The notes under the pieces were generated by a model, which saw only the letters and a list, made by a program, of their open reading frames with translations, did not search any database and had not been told where the DNA came from. DNA of 64,000 nt from assembly GCF_001758365.1 (NCBI RefSeq), contig NZ_LZFO01000002.1:50028-114027 (forward strand), given 5' to 3'. Position 1 is the first letter of the stretch. The number at the start of each line of letters is the position of its first letter. Of the stretch, positions 8,875 through 19,631 are shown piece after piece. This stretch comes from Clostridium acetireducens DSM 10703. GTDB lineage: Bacteria > Bacillota > Clostridia > Clostridiales > Clostridiaceae. A program made the position numbers and the translations under genes.

Positions 8875-9492
8875 ATGAATTTTAAAAATATTATGAAAAA
8901 AATAAAAAAAATAAACTTTAATAAAAATACATCTAATATGATTATATTGTTTTTATTAGGTATATTGCTTATTATTGGAAGTAATTTATTAAAACCATCT
9001 CCTAAAAAAGATATATCTAGATTAGCGTTTAATTCTAAGGATAAGAATGAAAAATCAGAAGACAATGAGTATGAAAAAACAATTAAAAGTGAAGGAGATT
9101 ACGAAAATACTGTAAAAAATGAATTAAAAAACATATTATCTAAAATACAGGGTGTAGGTATTGTAGAAGTAATGATATATTTTGAAAGTGGTGAAGAACA
9201 AGTTCCAGCTATGAATATAAATGATTCTATAAATTCCACAGAAGAAAATGACAATGAAGGTGGAAAAAGAAATACAACTCAAAAAAATAATGGATCTACT
9301 GTAGTAATAACTAATAGTGGCAGTGATTCTAAACCTTTAATAGTAAAAAAAATCAAACCTAAAGTTACAGGAGTGGTAGTAGTAGCAGAAGGAGCTGAAG
9401 AAAAAGTTACAGAACTTAGAATAACTAAAGCAGTAGTAGATTTATTTAATGTGCCAGAAGAAAAAGTTAACGTTTATCCAATGAAAAAGTAA
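8875..9492 (+). CDS. spoIIIAG: Stage III sporulation protein AG
   Basis: 205-residue bitopic protein: basic N-terminus, one membrane helix (about 22-40), then the intermembrane domain that oligomerises into a ring in the mother-cell membrane. The family region LSKIQGVGIVEVMIYFESG and the C-terminal KAVVDLFNVPEEKVNVYPM are visible. It has an AGAGGGGG ribosome binding site. Confidence 0.95.
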   Translation: MNFKNIMKKIKKINFNKNTSNMIILFLLGILLIIGSNLLKPSPKKDISRLAFNSKDKNEKSEDNEYEKTIKSEGDYENTVKNELKNILSKIQGVGIVEVMIYFESGEEQVPAMNINDSINSTEENDNEGGKRNTTQKNNGSTVVITNSGSDSKPLIVKKIKPKVTGVVVVAEGAEEKVTELRITKAVVDLFNVPEEKVNVYPMKK

Positions 9493-9546
9493 TATTAATC
9501 ATATTTTTAGCATATAATTTTCTAGAATAATAAAGGAGGAATAAAT

Positions 9547-10071
9547 ATGAATAAGAAACAAGCAGTAATTATTGTTAGTTTGTTAGCTCTTATAGTGTGT
9601 GTAGGAGTGCTTGCTGCAAAATTAAACAACCCATTATATGTTAATGGAGTTGAAAATCAAGGAAAAAGCACTATATCTTTTAATAATGTAGAAAAATCCA
9701 AAGAAAAAGAACAGGTGTCAAAATCATCAGAATTTTTTAGTGAGGCTATATTAACAAGGGATCATAAAAATTCCCAAACTCTTCAAAATTTAAAATCTAT
9801 TATTGATAATAAAAATATATCCAAAGAAAAAAAAGATAGTGCTGCAGAAAAGTACACTGAATTAGCTATGAACATAAATTATGAATCAAGAATAGAAACA
9901 GATTTAAAAGCTAAAGGATTTGAAGATGTAGTATGCTCTATAGAAAATGATAAAGCAAGAATAATAGTTAAAACTAGTGAAAAATTAACAGACAAGCAAT
10001 TAAAAGATATACAAAATGTAGTAATGAGTGTAGCTAAAATAAAGGATGTTGAAATTCAAACTAAACAATAA
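9547..10071 (+). CDS. spoIIIAH: Stage III sporulation protein AH
   Basis: 174-residue bitopic protein with an N-terminal helix (about 6-25) and an extracellular ring-building domain homologous to the EscJ/PrgK family. It faces SpoIIQ of the forespore across the intermembrane space. It is the last gene of spoIIIA, with a strong AAAGGAGG site. Confidence 0.95.
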   Translation: MNKKQAVIIVSLLALIVCVGVLAAKLNNPLYVNGVENQGKSTISFNNVEKSKEKEQVSKSSEFFSEAILTRDHKNSQTLQNLKSIIDNKNISKEKKDSAAEKYTELAMNINYESRIETDLKAKGFEDVVCSIENDKARIIVKTSEKLTDKQLKDIQNVVMSVAKIKDVEIQTKQ

Positions 10072-10148
10072 TTGTAAAATATTAAGCTATTTGATATAAT
10101 GGTACATAAGATAAAGCTTTTGCTTGTAAAGCAAGGAGGTAAGCGTAT

Positions 10149-10541
10149 ATGGAAGAAAATTTAAATAAAGAGACAGATATTGGAGTAGTTAAGATTTCAG
10201 ATGAAGTTGTAGGGGTTATTGCTGGACTTGCTACTACAGAAATAGAAGGTATAATTGGAATGAGTGCTAGCTTAGTAGGGGGCATAACTGAAATATTAAA
10301 AGGTAAAAAAAATCTATCAAAAGGTGTTAAAGTAAATGTAGGAGAAGACAGTGCTATAATTGATTTATATGTAGTAGTAGAGTACGGAGTAAAAATACCA
10401 GAAGTAGCGGAAAAGGTTCAGAAAAATGTAAAAAAGAGTGTTGAATCTATGACTGGTCTTACAGTATCATCAGTGAACATTCATGTGCAAAATGTTATGA
10501 TTCCCCAATTAGAGGAAACCTTAGAAGAAATTGAAGAATAA
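10149..10541 (+). CDS. Asp23/Gls24 envelope stress family protein
   Basis: 130 residues of the Asp23 family (YqhY type), with the typical start GVVKISDEVVGVIAGLATTEIEGI and the amphipathic helical end. These proteins are membrane-associated, and in Firmicutes a member always lies between spoIIIA/acc genes and nusB. An ATATAAT-like -10 lies about 45 bases upstream, and the ribosome binding site AAGGAGG sits just after a small TTGCTT/AAGCAA hairpin. Cellular role unclear. Confidence 0.9.
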   Translation: MEENLNKETDIGVVKISDEVVGVIAGLATTEIEGIIGMSASLVGGITEILKGKKNLSKGVKVNVGEDSAIIDLYVVVEYGVKIPEVAEKVQKNVKKSVESMTGLTVSSVNIHVQNVMIPQLEETLEEIEE

Positions 10542-10545
10542 CTTT

Positions 10546-10567
10546 CACCCTCTGAATTCAGAGGGTG
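10546..10567 (+). terminator. Perfect hairpin after asp23
   Basis: An 11-base perfect inverted repeat (CACCCTCTGAA and its complement), followed by TTTCTG. The T-run is short, so it is a weak terminator or an RNA stabiliser. Confidence 0.65.
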
Positions 10568-10685
10568 TTTCTGCGTTAAGTTTAATATAAAAATTTTTAA
10601 ATTATACTTGGTAATTTATTTAGGAATAATTATAATTAATATGTTAAGAATTATAAATAATAAATGTAGAAGATGGAGGACTAAA

Positions 10686-11147
10686 ATGAATAGAAGAAAA
10701 TCAAGAGAAATAGCTATGCAATTATTGTTTGAAACAACTATAAAAGGGGATAGTTTTATAGATGTAATACAAAATTTAAAAGAAAATATAGATATAGATT
10801 TAGAAAATAAAATAAAAGATGAAGAAGGTATTAATTTAAATGATGTAGATATGGAATATATATTGAAAATACTTAAAGGTGTTTTTGAAAATTTAGAATA
10901 TATAGATAATGTTTTAAAACCATATTTGAAAAACTGGAAAATAGATAGACTATCTAAAGTAGACCTTTCAATTATGAGATTATGTACTTATGAAATATTA
11001 TTTGAAGATAGCATACCAGACAAAGTATCAATAAATGAAGCTATAGAATTAGCTAAAAAATTTGCTGGAGATAAAACGCCTGCTTTTATAAATGGAGTGC
11101 TTAACAATGTTTTAAATAATAAGGAGAATATTAATAAAAACAATTAA
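10686..11147 (+). CDS. nusB: Transcription antitermination factor NusB
   Basis: 153-residue all-helical RNA-binding protein that with NusE (S10) binds boxA and supports rRNA antitermination. MNRRKSREIAMQLLFE at the N-terminus and KVSINEAIELAKKFAGDKTPAFINGVLNNV near the C-terminus are family hallmarks. The start at 10686 follows ATGGAGGAC; the long upstream extension of the frame lacks any site and is rejected. Confidence 0.96.
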   Translation: MNRRKSREIAMQLLFETTIKGDSFIDVIQNLKENIDIDLENKIKDEEGINLNDVDMEYILKILKGVFENLEYIDNVLKPYLKNWKIDRLSKVDLSIMRLCTYEILFEDSIPDKVSINEAIELAKKFAGDKTPAFINGVLNNVLNNKENINKNN

Positions 11148-11192
11148 GAGAGGGGGTAGTCTTACAGCAAGTTTTCTGTAAGGCAATAAATA
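11148..11192 (+). promoter_or_regulatory. Shine-Dalgarno bridged to folD start by a hairpin
   Basis: The only strong ribosome binding sequence (GAGAGGGGGT, 11148-11157) is 35 bases from the folD ATG. Between them a 9-bp stem (11159-11167 with 11176-11184, loop of 8) folds out. The remaining spacing is then about 9 bases, which is optimal. No other start codon lies in between. Confidence 0.6.
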
Positions 11193-12041
11193 ATGGGAAC
11201 AATAATAAAGGGTAAAGAAATAGCTAATAAATATAAAAAAGAAATAAGTGATTTTGTAGAAAATAGAAAAAAGGAATTTAAAAGAGTACCTTGTATTTCC
11301 ACTATATTAGTTGGAAATGATGCAGGTTCTATGCTTTATGCTAAAAATCAAAAGAGAATATGTGAACAACTAGGATTAAAATATATATTAAATACTTTTG
11401 AAGAAAATACAAAAGAAAAAGAAATTATAGATAATATAGAAAGATTAAATAGTGACAATAATGTAGATGGAATAATACTTATGCTTCCACTACCTAAACA
11501 TTTAAATGAAAAATATATAACTTCAAAAATATCTTATAAAAAAGATATAGATGGATTAACAGATATAAATACAGGCATGTTTTATAAAGGTGAAAAATGC
11601 TTTATACCTTGTACACCTAAGGGAATAGTAAAGCTTATAGAAAGTACTGGAATTAATATAGAAGGAAAAAATGCAGTAGTAGTAGGAAGAAGTAATATAG
11701 TAGGAAAGCCTATAGCTCATCTTTTATTAAATAAAAATGCTACAGTTACTATATGTCACTCTAAAACTAAAAATTTAAAAGAAGTGTGCAAATCTGCAGA
11801 TATATTAATTGCTGCAATAGGTAAACCTAATTTTATAAATGAAGAATTTGTAAAAAAAGGAGCAGTAGTTATAGATGTAGGTACTAATAGAGTGGAAGGA
11901 AAAGTAGTAGGAGATGTATATTTTGAAAAAGTAATAAATAAAGCAGATTATGTTACACCTGTGCCTGGAGGAGTAGGTGCAATGACTACTACTATGCTAA
12001 TGTTAAATACTTGTGAGGCATTAAATAGAAATGTATATTAA
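11193..12041 (+). CDS. folD: Methylenetetrahydrofolate dehydrogenase/cyclohydrolase
   Basis: Bifunctional one-carbon enzyme that interconverts 5,10-methylene-, methenyl- and 10-formyl-tetrahydrofolate. Catalytic Lys lies in the region [13 protein letters not shown]; the NADP-binding [17 protein letters not shown] and the end [17 protein letters not shown] are diagnostic. 282 residues is normal. It overlaps xseA by 11 bases. Translation start uses a hairpin-bridged Shine-Dalgarno (separate entry). Confidence 0.97.
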   Translation: MGTIIKGKEIANKYKKEISDFVENRKKEFKRVPCISTILVGNDAGSMLYAKNQKRICEQLGLKYILNTFEENTKEKEIIDNIERLNSDNNVDGIILMLPLPKHLNEKYITSKISYKKDIDGLTDINTGMFYKGEKCFIPCTPKGIVKLIESTGINIEGKNAVVVGRSNIVGKPIAHLLLNKNATVTICHSKTKNLKEVCKSADILIAAIGKPNFINEEFVKKGAVVIDVGTNRVEGKVVGDVYFEKVINKADYVTPVPGGVGAMTTTMLMLNTCEALNRNVY

Positions 12042-13230
12042 AACTTTATCAGTAAGTTCTTTAAACAATTACATAAAAAAAGTATTAGATAATGATTTTA
12101 TATTAAATAATGCTTATATAAAAGGGGAAATATCAAATTTTAAATGGCATAGTAGTGGACATATATACTTTTCTTTAAAAGATGAATATAGCAAAATAAA
12201 GTGTGTTATGTTTAAAGGTTATGCAAAGAACTTAAAATTTATTCCAGAAGAGGGAATGAAGGTAGTTGTAAAAGGTCATGTATCTGTATATCAAAAAGAA
12301 GGTGCTTATCAGCTTTATTGTGATGAAATGGAACCAGAGGGCTTAGGGGAACTTTATATAGCTTTTCAAAAGCTTAAAGAAAAGCTAGAAAAAGAAGGGC
12401 TATTTGATGAAAGTCATAAAAAACCTATACCTAAATATGCACAAAAAATAGGTGTAATAACTTCTCCTACAGGAGCAGCTATAAGGGATATTATAAATGT
12501 TACTAAAAGAAGAAATAAAAACATAGACATTTTAATTTATCCTACTTTAGTACAAGGTACAAAATCTAGTGAAGATATAATAAAAGCATTGAAAACATTA
12601 GATAATATTAAAGATATAGATATAATTATATTAGCTAGAGGGGGAGGGTCTATAGAGGAGCTTTGGTCTTTTAATGATGAAAATTTAGCTAAAGCAATTT
12701 ATAATTGTAAAAAACCTATAATAACAGGAGTAGGTCATGAAATTGATTTTACTATAGCAGATTTTGTAAGCGACAGAAGAGCTCCTACACCTTCTGCTGC
12801 AGCAGAAATAGCTGTGTTTGACTTAAATGAATTTAATAATACAATAAAAAATTACACTAATTTATTAAATAATAATATTAAATCTATGCTAAAAGATAAA
12901 TACAGCAATTTCATCAATATAAAAAATTCATTAAGACTTAATAGCCCTGAAAGCTATATTGTAAATCAATATACTTATATAGATAAATTAATTCAAAATT
13001 TAAATTACACAGTAAAAAATAAACTAGAAAGAGAAAAACAAAATTTAGGTAAAATAAATGCTTTACTTTCAGCCAATAATCCTTTAAATATTTTAAATAA
13101 AGGATATGCAGTAGTACAAGATGAAAAGAATAATGTAATTAGCAAAATAGATAAAATTAAAAAAGTAGATAAAATTAAAATTACATTAAAAGATGGTACT
13201 GCATTGGGAAAATTTATATTAGAAGAATAA
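12031..13230 (+). CDS. xseA: Exodeoxyribonuclease VII large subunit
   Basis: 399 residues with the N-terminal OB-fold ([16 protein letters not shown]...), the central catalytic domain ([60 protein letters not shown]), and a C-terminal coiled coil that recruits XseB subunits. It degrades single-stranded DNA from both ends. The start lies inside folD and is coupled to it. Confidence 0.97.
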   Translation: MYIKTLSVSSLNNYIKKVLDNDFILNNAYIKGEISNFKWHSSGHIYFSLKDEYSKIKCVMFKGYAKNLKFIPEEGMKVVVKGHVSVYQKEGAYQLYCDEMEPEGLGELYIAFQKLKEKLEKEGLFDESHKKPIPKYAQKIGVITSPTGAAIRDIINVTKRRNKNIDILIYPTLVQGTKSSEDIIKALKTLDNIKDIDIIILARGGGSIEELWSFNDENLAKAIYNCKKPIITGVGHEIDFTIADFVSDRRAPTPSAAAEIAVFDLNEFNNTIKNYTNLLNNNIKSMLKDKYSNFINIKNSLRLNSPESYIVNQYTYIDKLIQNLNYTVKNKLEREKQNLGKINALLSANNPLNILNKGYAVVQDEKNNVISKIDKIKKVDKIKITLKDGTALGKFILEE

Positions 13231-13243
13231 AGGGGTGAATGTT

Positions 13244-13456
13244 TTGCCTAAGAAAGAAACTTATGAAGGCATGTTAAATAAGCTAGAAGAAATAGTAAAA
13301 GATATGGAAAAAGAGGAATTATCTTTAGAAGATTCTATAAAGAAGTATGAAGAAGGAGTTAAACTATCCAATAAAATATATAAAATTTTAAATGAAGCAG
13401 AAGGAAAAATAAAAGTATTAACAGAAGATGGAGAAAAGAATTTCATAGAAGAATAA
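13244..13456 (+). CDS. xseB: Exodeoxyribonuclease VII small subunit
   Basis: 70-residue helical hairpin with the family pattern YEGMLNKLEEIVKDMEKEELSLEDSIKKYEEG. It wraps on the XseA coiled coil. TTG at 13244 gives the usual MPKKE-type N-terminus and 6-base spacing from AGGGGTG; GTG at 13235 lies inside that site. Confidence 0.94.
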   Translation: MPKKETYEGMLNKLEEIVKDMEKEELSLEDSIKKYEEGVKLSNKIYKILNEAEGKIKVLTEDGEKNFIEE

Positions 13457-13485
13457 TATTTTAGATTAGATAGGAGATTTTTTAT

Positions 13486-14358
13486 ATGACATGTATTAAA
13501 AAAATAAAAAGTAATATTGATATGTGGCTAGAAAATTATTTTGAAAATAAAGGAACCTATAATAAAAAAATATATGAAGCTATGAATTATAGTTTGAATA
13601 TTGGAGGAAAAAGAATTAGACCTTTATTAATGATTCTTACTTACTCTATGTATAAGGATAATTATAAAGAAATTATTCCTGTAGCTGGTGCTGTAGAAAT
13701 GATACATACTTATTCATTAATACATGATGATTTACCTTGTATGGATAATGACGATTTAAGAAGAGGTAAGCCTACTAATCACAAAGTTTTTGGAGAAGCT
13801 ATAGCTTTATTAGCTGGAGATGGTCTTTTAAGTGAAGCTATGAATGTAATTATAAATTATTGCAGTTATAAAGATATTGAAGCTATAGAAGCTTGTAAAG
13901 TTATTTTTAATGCAGCTGGTACTGAAGGAATGGTAGGAGGTCAAACTGTAGATATTTTAAGCGAAAATAAAGAAATATCTAAAGAAGAATTACAATATAT
14001 GCATAAAAAGAAAACTGGAGCAATTATTAAAAGTTCTATAATTGCAGGAGCTATTTTAGGAAAGGCACCTAAAAAAGATATAAATGATTTATCTTTGTAT
14101 GGAGAAAAACTAGGATTAGCTTTTCAAATTAGGGACGATATTTTAGATGTAATAGGAACTACAGAAGAATTAGGTAAACAAGCTAAAAAAGATGAAATAG
14201 ATGAAAAAACAAATTATATAACAGTATATGGTTTGGAAAAGTGCCAATACTTATGTGAGAAGTTAACAGATGAATGTATAGATATATTAAATAAAATACC
14301 AAAAGACACATCCAAATTAAAAGAAATAACAAATACGCTTTTATATAGAAAGAAGTAA
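13486..14358 (+). CDS. ispA: Farnesyl diphosphate synthase (polyprenyl synthetase)
   Basis: 290-residue short-chain trans-prenyltransferase. The first Asp-rich motif DDLPCMDNDDLRRGKPTNHK and the second FQIRDDILD bind Mg-pyrophosphate; GGKRIRP binds isopentenyl diphosphate. It supplies farnesyl-PP for undecaprenyl and quinone chains. It lies before the OLE RNA and dxs, both linked to isoprenoid synthesis by neighbourhood. Confidence 0.95.
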   Translation: MTCIKKIKSNIDMWLENYFENKGTYNKKIYEAMNYSLNIGGKRIRPLLMILTYSMYKDNYKEIIPVAGAVEMIHTYSLIHDDLPCMDNDDLRRGKPTNHKVFGEAIALLAGDGLLSEAMNVIINYCSYKDIEAIEACKVIFNAAGTEGMVGGQTVDILSENKEISKEELQYMHKKKTGAIIKSSIIAGAILGKAPKKDINDLSLYGEKLGLAFQIRDDILDVIGTTEELGKQAKKDEIDEKTNYITVYGLEKCQYLCEKLTDECIDILNKIPKDTSKLKEITNTLLYRKK

Positions 14359-14381
14359 CAAAAAACGAGGAAATAATGCTT

Positions 14382-14410
14382 TTGAATATATATACATGCT
14401 ATGATATAAT
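14382..14410 (+). promoter_or_regulatory. Promoter of OLE RNA
   Basis: TTGAAT at 14382-14387, a 17-base spacer and TATAAT at 14405-14410, preceded by TGA (extended -10). Predicted start is near 14417, at the 5' boundary of the structured RNA. OLE can thus be made apart from the upstream nusB-ispA unit. Confidence 0.75.
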
Positions 14411-14416
14411 ATCACG

Positions 14417-15020
14417 TGAAAAGGTGGTACAGTATTCTAGTCAGGTAAGCATTTCCCCAGGGCGGGGCTAAAAATCCGCTAAAGGGCATATCGATGAAGC
14501 TTCTTGTGCTGGCTTACGACGCCCAGTTGTGGGCTGGTGCTGGGAGTAAAGGAGAATGGGGCAACCGCAATGGCATGCGCAATTGACCCTATATCCGTGG
14601 AGACCTCTGCTTGTATATAAGGTTAGCTGCCGTATATACGACAGTGGATTAAACCTGCATTGTGGCAAAAAAAGTTATGTGCAGTGTAGCCTGCCTTGAG
14701 TAAAGGGGTAGAGGTGAGGTGGCGATCTAAATAAAAATTTGGCCAAAATTTTTAGATTTTGCTCACTGAAACCTTTTTTGCAAAAGAGGCTAAGGAAATG
14801 CCTAACTGTCGAGGAAATCTCCTAGACTGTTATTTTTTAATAGGCATATTGGGGATTACAGTGTGGACTAAGTGGTGATCCAGTTCTGCTTACTTGGCGA
14901 CAAAGTAGATAAGGCATTAAAGGGAAACCGTCAAAATGGCGACATTTTGATTGCTTTATGGGAAATCCTACTGGACCTAAGCCGCAAAGTTTACTCAATA
15001 TGCTACCACTTAATTTTCAC
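14417..15020 (+). ncRNA. ole: OLE RNA (ornate, large, extremophilic)
   Basis: About 600 bases of unusually GC-rich, heavily structured sequence sit between ispA and a small membrane-protein gene, in front of dxs. That is exactly the position described for OLE RNA in Bacillus halodurans and anaerobic Firmicutes. The ends can close on each other (GTGGTA at 14424-14429 with TACCAC at 15004-15009). There is no open frame with coding character on either strand. OLE RNA forms a membrane ribonucleoprotein with OapA and is linked to tolerance of cold, alcohol and altered Mg. Assigned by location, size and composition; I could not run the Rfam model. Confidence 0.88.
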
Positions 15021-15044
15021 TTTTATACTTTGGAGGAGTGTTTT

Positions 15045-15611
15045 TTGAGTAATAATAAAAATAGTAAAAAAAATAAAAATAAAAACAAAAGTAGAAATAA
15101 GTGGGTCATTACCATAGTGTTTTGGACTATTTTAATTTCAGGAAGTATTTCTCTTTTGTCAGATTTGCTACTAAGAAATGTTAATATATTAGTAGCTTTT
15201 ATTATTCTTATTTTAATTATAGTTTGTGGTATAATTTTTGATATAATAGGAGTAGCGGTAACAGCAGCAGATGAAGTTCCAATACACTGTGCAGCTTCTA
15301 AAAAAGTTAATGGCTCTAAATTAGCTATTAAACTTGTAAAAAATGCAGATAAAGTATCTAATTTTTGTAATGATGTTATAGGAGATGTTTGTGGTATAAT
15401 AAGTGGTTCTATAGGAGCACTTATTATTGGAAAAATAGTATTAAAAAGTCCTAATGTAGATCCTGTGATTTTTAGTACAATAATTGGAGCATTAATAGCT
15501 GCTTTCACCATAGGAGGTAAAGCCATAGGTAAAAGTGTGGCAATAAATAATAGTAACAAAATAGTTTTAAAAGTTTCACAAATAATATACTTAATTAAAA
15601 AGGATAGATGA
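15045..15611 (+). CDS. oapA: OLE-associated membrane protein OapA
   Basis: 188 residues: a very basic Lys/Asn N-terminus ([18 protein letters not shown], plausibly RNA-binding), then hydrophobic segments at about 23-45, 53-76, 112-133 and 143-165. A conserved polar loop [18 protein letters not shown] lies between them, and I associate this region with OapA/DUF21-like proteins. The TTG at 15045 has TGGAGGAG 8 bases upstream. A longer ATG frame from 14958 would start inside the OLE RNA without a ribosome site and is rejected. It lies directly after OLE RNA and overlaps dxs. Confidence 0.88.
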   Translation: MSNNKNSKKNKNKNKSRNKWVITIVFWTILISGSISLLSDLLLRNVNILVAFIILILIIVCGIIFDIIGVAVTAADEVPIHCAASKKVNGSKLAIKLVKNADKVSNFCNDVIGDVCGIISGSIGALIIGKIVLKSPNVDPVIFSTIIGALIAAFTIGGKAIGKSVAINNSNKIVLKVSQIIYLIKKDR

Positions 15612-17470
15612 TAATGTTTAAATTATTGGACAAATATAAATATGAAAATCAAATTAAAAGCATGTCCATAGAAGAACTAAATATTTTTTCTAAAGAAATA
15701 AGAGAATTTTTAATAGAAAAAGTATCTAAAACTGGAGGACATTTAGCTTCTAATTTGGGAATTGTAGAACTTACTATAAGTTTATATAATGTATTTGACT
15801 TTAAAAAAGATAAAATAATATGGGATGTAGGTCACCAAGCCTATGTGCATAAAATATTAACAGGAAGAAAAGATAAATTTGACACTTTAAGGCAATACAA
15901 GGGAATAAGTGGCTTTCCTAAAGCTTGTGAAAGTCAATATGATATGTTTGAAACAGGTCATAGTAGCACATCTATATCTGCAGCATTAGGTATGGCAAGA
16001 GCTAGAGATATAAAAGGAGAAAAATACAATGTAGTAGCTGTTATAGGAGATGGAGCATTAACTGGGGGTATGGCATTAGAAGCTTTAAACGATGTAGGAG
16101 ATAGAAAGACAAATATAATAATAGTTTTAAATGATAATCAAATGTCTATAGCTAAAAATGTAGGGGGATTATCCACATATTTAAGTAAAATAAGAGTAGA
16201 ACCTAAATATAATAAATTTAAAGAAGAATTCGACAATGCATTAAAAAAGATACCTAACATAGGTGAGAGTATGGCAAAATCTGTATCGAAATTAAAAAAT
16301 GGAATAAAGCAATTAGTAGTGCCAGGCATGTTTTTTGAAGATATAGGTATAAAGTACCTGGGACCTATAGATGGTCACAATATAAAAGAATTAAGCAAAG
16401 TATTTTCTAAAGCAAAACATATAAAAGGACCAGTATTAATACATACTATAACAAAAAAAGGAAAAGGTTACAAATTTGCAGAAAAAAATCCAGATAAATT
16501 TCATGGTATAGGACCTTTTAATTGTGCAAATGGAAATATTAATAAATCTTCAAATAAAACTTATTCAAAAGCTTTTGGAAGTGAAATTATAAAATTAGCA
16601 GAAAAGAACAAAAATATAGTAGCAATAACTGCAGCAATGCGAGATGGAACTGGACTTAGAGAATTTTCAAAAAAATATCCAAATAGGTTTTTTGATACGG
16701 GAATAGCAGAGCAACACTCTGTAACATTAGCTGCAGGTATGGCAAAAGTGGGATTAAAACCTATATTTGCAGTGTACTCTACTTTTTTACAAAGAGCTTA
16801 TGATCAAGTATTACATGATGTATGTATTCAAAAATTACCTGTAATTTTTGCTATTGATAGAGCAGGTATTGTAGGAGAAGATGGAGAAACCCACCAAGGA
16901 GTTTTTGATTTATCCTATCTTTCACACATGCCTAATTTAACTATAATGACGCCAAAGTGTGTATGTGAATTAAAAAATATGTTAAAATGGTCAGTAGAAC
17001 AAAACTTCCCAATAGCTCTTAGATATCCTAGAGGTGGAGATAATATAAATTTAGTTCCATTGAAAGATTTTAAAGTAGGTAAGTGGGAAATAATTCATAA
17101 AGAAGGTAATATAGCTTTAATAGCAGCAGGAAAAATGGTACAGCATGCTGAATTAGTAAGAGAAAAATTAAATTCTTTAGGCATAAAAGTATCTGTAGTA
17201 AATGCTTGCTTTGTAAAACCTATAGATAAATCTTTAATAAAAAATTTAGTAGAAGAAGATTTTAAAATAATAACTATAGAAGATAATGTAATTCGTGGTG
17301 GATTTGGTTCTACAGTATTAGAATATGTAAACTCATTAAACAAAAATACAAAAGTGTTAAATTTGGGATTTAAAGATGAATTTATTCCTCATGGCAGTGT
17401 AAATACTCTTTACAATGTTTATGAATTAGATGTAGATGGAATAATTAAAAATATAGTGAAGATAATTTAA
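15608..17470 (+). CDS. dxs: 1-deoxy-D-xylulose-5-phosphate synthase
   Basis: Thiamine-diphosphate enzyme condensing pyruvate and glyceraldehyde 3-phosphate, first step of the MEP isoprenoid pathway. [13 protein letters not shown], the TPP motif [18 protein letters not shown]...NDNQMSIA and the transketolase-like [15 protein letters not shown] are visible. 620 residues is normal. It overlaps oapA as ATGA; an alternative ATG six bases later has better spacing from AAGGAT. Confidence 0.97.
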   Translation: MIMFKLLDKYKYENQIKSMSIEELNIFSKEIREFLIEKVSKTGGHLASNLGIVELTISLYNVFDFKKDKIIWDVGHQAYVHKILTGRKDKFDTLRQYKGISGFPKACESQYDMFETGHSSTSISAALGMARARDIKGEKYNVVAVIGDGALTGGMALEALNDVGDRKTNIIIVLNDNQMSIAKNVGGLSTYLSKIRVEPKYNKFKEEFDNALKKIPNIGESMAKSVSKLKNGIKQLVVPGMFFEDIGIKYLGPIDGHNIKELSKVFSKAKHIKGPVLIHTITKKGKGYKFAEKNPDKFHGIGPFNCANGNINKSSNKTYSKAFGSEIIKLAEKNKNIVAITAAMRDGTGLREFSKKYPNRFFDTGIAEQHSVTLAAGMAKVGLKPIFAVYSTFLQRAYDQVLHDVCIQKLPVIFAIDRAGIVGEDGETHQGVFDLSYLSHMPNLTIMTPKCVCELKNMLKWSVEQNFPIALRYPRGGDNINLVPLKDFKVGKWEIIHKEGNIALIAAGKMVQHAELVREKLNSLGIKVSVVNACFVKPIDKSLIKNLVEEDFKIITIEDNVIRGGFGSTVLEYVNSLNKNTKVLNLGFKDEFIPHGSVNTLYNVYELDVDGIIKNIVKII

Positions 17471-17492
17471 TATAGAAAAGGAGCTATTTAAA

Positions 17493-18305
17493 ATGTCAGA
17501 AGCAAAGGAAAGAATAGACGTTTTATTAGTACAAAAAGGAATATTTTCTTCTAGAGAAAGAGCAAGAGCCAGTATTATGGCAGGAGAAATATTTTCAGAT
17601 GGAAAAAGAATTGATAAATGTGGAGATAAAGTAAAAGTAAATAGCAATATAGAATTTAAAGGAGAAAAAATGCCTTATGTAAGCAGAGGAGGCTATAAGT
17701 TAGAAAAAGCAATAAAAAGCTTTAGTATAGATTTAAAAGATAAAGTCTGTCTAGATATAGGAGCTTCTACTGGAGGATTTACTGATTGTATGCTTCAAAA
17801 TGGAGCCAAAAAAGTATTTGCTATAGATGTAGGCTATGGACAATTTGCTTGGAAACTTAGAATAGATAAAAGAGTAGTTTGTATGGAAAGAACAAATGTT
17901 AGATATGTTACTTTTGAAGATATAGGAGAATATGCTGATTTTGCCAGTATAGATGTATCTTTTATATCTCTTACAAAGGTAATACCACCTATACTAAATA
18001 TATTAAATGAAAATGGAAGCATTGTAGCTTTGATAAAACCTCAATTTGAAGCAGGTAGAGATAAAGTAGGTAAAAAGGGTGTAGTACGGGAAAAAAGTAC
18101 CCATATGGAAGTAATAAATAAAGTAGTAGACTTTGCAAAAGAACTAAATTTAAAAATAATAGGATTAGATCATTCTCCTATTAAAGGGCCAGAAGGAAAT
18201 ATAGAATATTTGCTTTATATTACAAAAAAAGAAAGTTTTGAAGAAATATTTCATAAGGAAAATATAGAAGAAATTGTATCACAAGCACATAACAGCTTAA
18301 ACTAG
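17493..18305 (+). CDS. tlyA: TlyA family rRNA 2'-O-methyltransferase/hemolysin-like
   Basis: 270 residues: an N-terminal S4 RNA-binding domain (RIDVLLVQKGIFSSRERARASIMAGEIF) and a Rossmann methyltransferase domain with SAM motif LDIGASTGGFTDCML. Known members methylate 16S/23S rRNA ribose. Ortholog of YqxC, whose gene always lies between dxs and nadK. Confidence 0.93.
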   Translation: MSEAKERIDVLLVQKGIFSSRERARASIMAGEIFSDGKRIDKCGDKVKVNSNIEFKGEKMPYVSRGGYKLEKAIKSFSIDLKDKVCLDIGASTGGFTDCMLQNGAKKVFAIDVGYGQFAWKLRIDKRVVCMERTNVRYVTFEDIGEYADFASIDVSFISLTKVIPPILNILNENGSIVALIKPQFEAGRDKVGKKGVVREKSTHMEVINKVVDFAKELNLKIIGLDHSPIKGPEGNIEYLLYITKKESFEEIFHKENIEEIVSQAHNSLN

Positions 18306-18313
18306 GAGGCATT

Positions 18314-19168
18314 ATGAAAACTATAGGAATAAACGTAAACTCAAGCAAAGATAAACAAGGAAAATTGTTAGAGTCTATAATAAAAATTATACATAAAAAA
18401 ATAAAAAATGTGAAAATTTTAACTTATAAGGATTCCCTAGGATTAGAAAAAGAATATACAAAAAATTTAGACTTTGTTATAGTATTAGGTGGAGATGGAA
18501 CTATATTAAATTCTCAAAGGGTGCTTGCTAAATATGAAATACCTATACTAGGCATAAATATTGGTCATTTAGGATTTTTAGCAGAAATTAAAATTTCAGA
18601 ATTTGAAAATGTGTTAGAAAATTTATTTAATGGTCAATATACTATAGAAGAAAGATTAATGCTTCAATGCAACTATAAACTCCATAATTTTGAAAAAAGT
18701 CATACAGCTTTAAATGATATAGTTATATCAAAAAGTACTCCAGGAAGAATAGTAAAAGCAGATATATATATAAATGACAAATTTTTTTCTACATTTACCG
18801 GCGATGGAGCCATTATAAGCACACCTACAGGTTCTACTGCTTATTCTTTATCTGCTGGAGGACCTATAATATATCCTACTTTAGATGTTATATGTATAAC
18901 ACCTATATGTCCTCATTCTTTAGGAGCTAGAACTATAATATTAAATTCTAAAGATAAAATATCAATAAAAGTAAATAAAAAATACAATGATACTCTTTTA
19001 ACTATAGACGGCAGACAAATAGGTTCTTTAAAAGATGTTGAAGAAGTAAACGTAAATCAATCTATATATAGATGTAAACTTATAAAACTAAAAGAAGAAA
19101 ATTATTTTAATATATTAAGAGAAAAAATAATATTTATGACTAAAGAATGTGAAGGTGATGATAAATAA
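18314..19168 (+). CDS. nadK: NAD kinase
   Basis: Phosphorylates NAD to NADP. The GGDG motif lies in [13 protein letters not shown], and [14 protein letters not shown] is the second diagnostic region. 284 residues. AGGAGG precedes the ATG, and the stop overlaps the argR start (TAATG). Confidence 0.96.
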   Translation: MKTIGINVNSSKDKQGKLLESIIKIIHKKIKNVKILTYKDSLGLEKEYTKNLDFVIVLGGDGTILNSQRVLAKYEIPILGINIGHLGFLAEIKISEFENVLENLFNGQYTIEERLMLQCNYKLHNFEKSHTALNDIVISKSTPGRIVKADIYINDKFFSTFTGDGAIISTPTGSTAYSLSAGGPIIYPTLDVICITPICPHSLGARTIILNSKDKISIKVNKKYNDTLLTIDGRQIGSLKDVEEVNVNQSIYRCKLIKLKEENYFNILREKIIFMTKECEGDDK

Positions 19169-19620
19169 TGAAGGTAACAAGACACGCAAAAATATTAGAA
19201 ATTATAAATTCAAAAGATATTGAAACTCAAGAAGAATTGGCAGAGGAACTAAGAAAATCAGGAATGGATGTTACCCAAGCTACTGTATCTAGAGATATAA
19301 AAGAATTAAAGTTAATAAAAGTTTTATCTAATAATGGAAGATATAAATATGCTAATATTACTCATAATGGAAGTTTTTTATCTAATAAATTAGTAAATAT
19401 TTTTACTCAAACTGTAATAAGTGTTGAAAATGTTGATAATTTTGTTGTGGTTAAAACTTTATCTGGTTCAGGCTCTGCAGCTGGTGAAGCTATAGATTCA
19501 TTAAACTTTGAAGGTATAGCTGGAACTATTGCAGGAGATAACACAATATTTATATTGACTAGAGGAGAGGAAAAAGCTATAGAAATTGCAAACAAAATGA
19601 AAAGAATGTTAAATGATTAG
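19168..19620 (+). CDS. argR: Arginine repressor ArgR/AhrC
   Basis: 150-residue regulator: winged helix at residues 1-70 ([26 protein letters not shown]) and the C-terminal hexamerisation and arginine-binding domain with [11 protein letters not shown] and [11 protein letters not shown]. It represses arginine biosynthesis and, as its B. subtilis counterpart, lies between nadK and recN. Confidence 0.96.
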   Translation: MKVTRHAKILEIINSKDIETQEELAEELRKSGMDVTQATVSRDIKELKLIKVLSNNGRYKYANITHNGSFLSNKLVNIFTQTVISVENVDNFVVVKTLSGSGSAAGEAIDSLNFEGIAGTIAGDNTIFILTRGEEKAIEIANKMKRMLND

Positions 19621-19631
19621 GAGGCTTTTAT

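Noticed and set aside
14468..14668. Reverse-strand 66-codon frame inside the OLE region
   Set aside because: It lies wholly inside a structured RNA, has no ribosome site and has GC-rich, non-clostridial codon use that reflects RNA structure.
14958..15044. N-terminal extension of OapA from ATG 14958
   Set aside because: It overlaps the OLE RNA 3' part and lacks a ribosome site; TTG 15045 has a good one.
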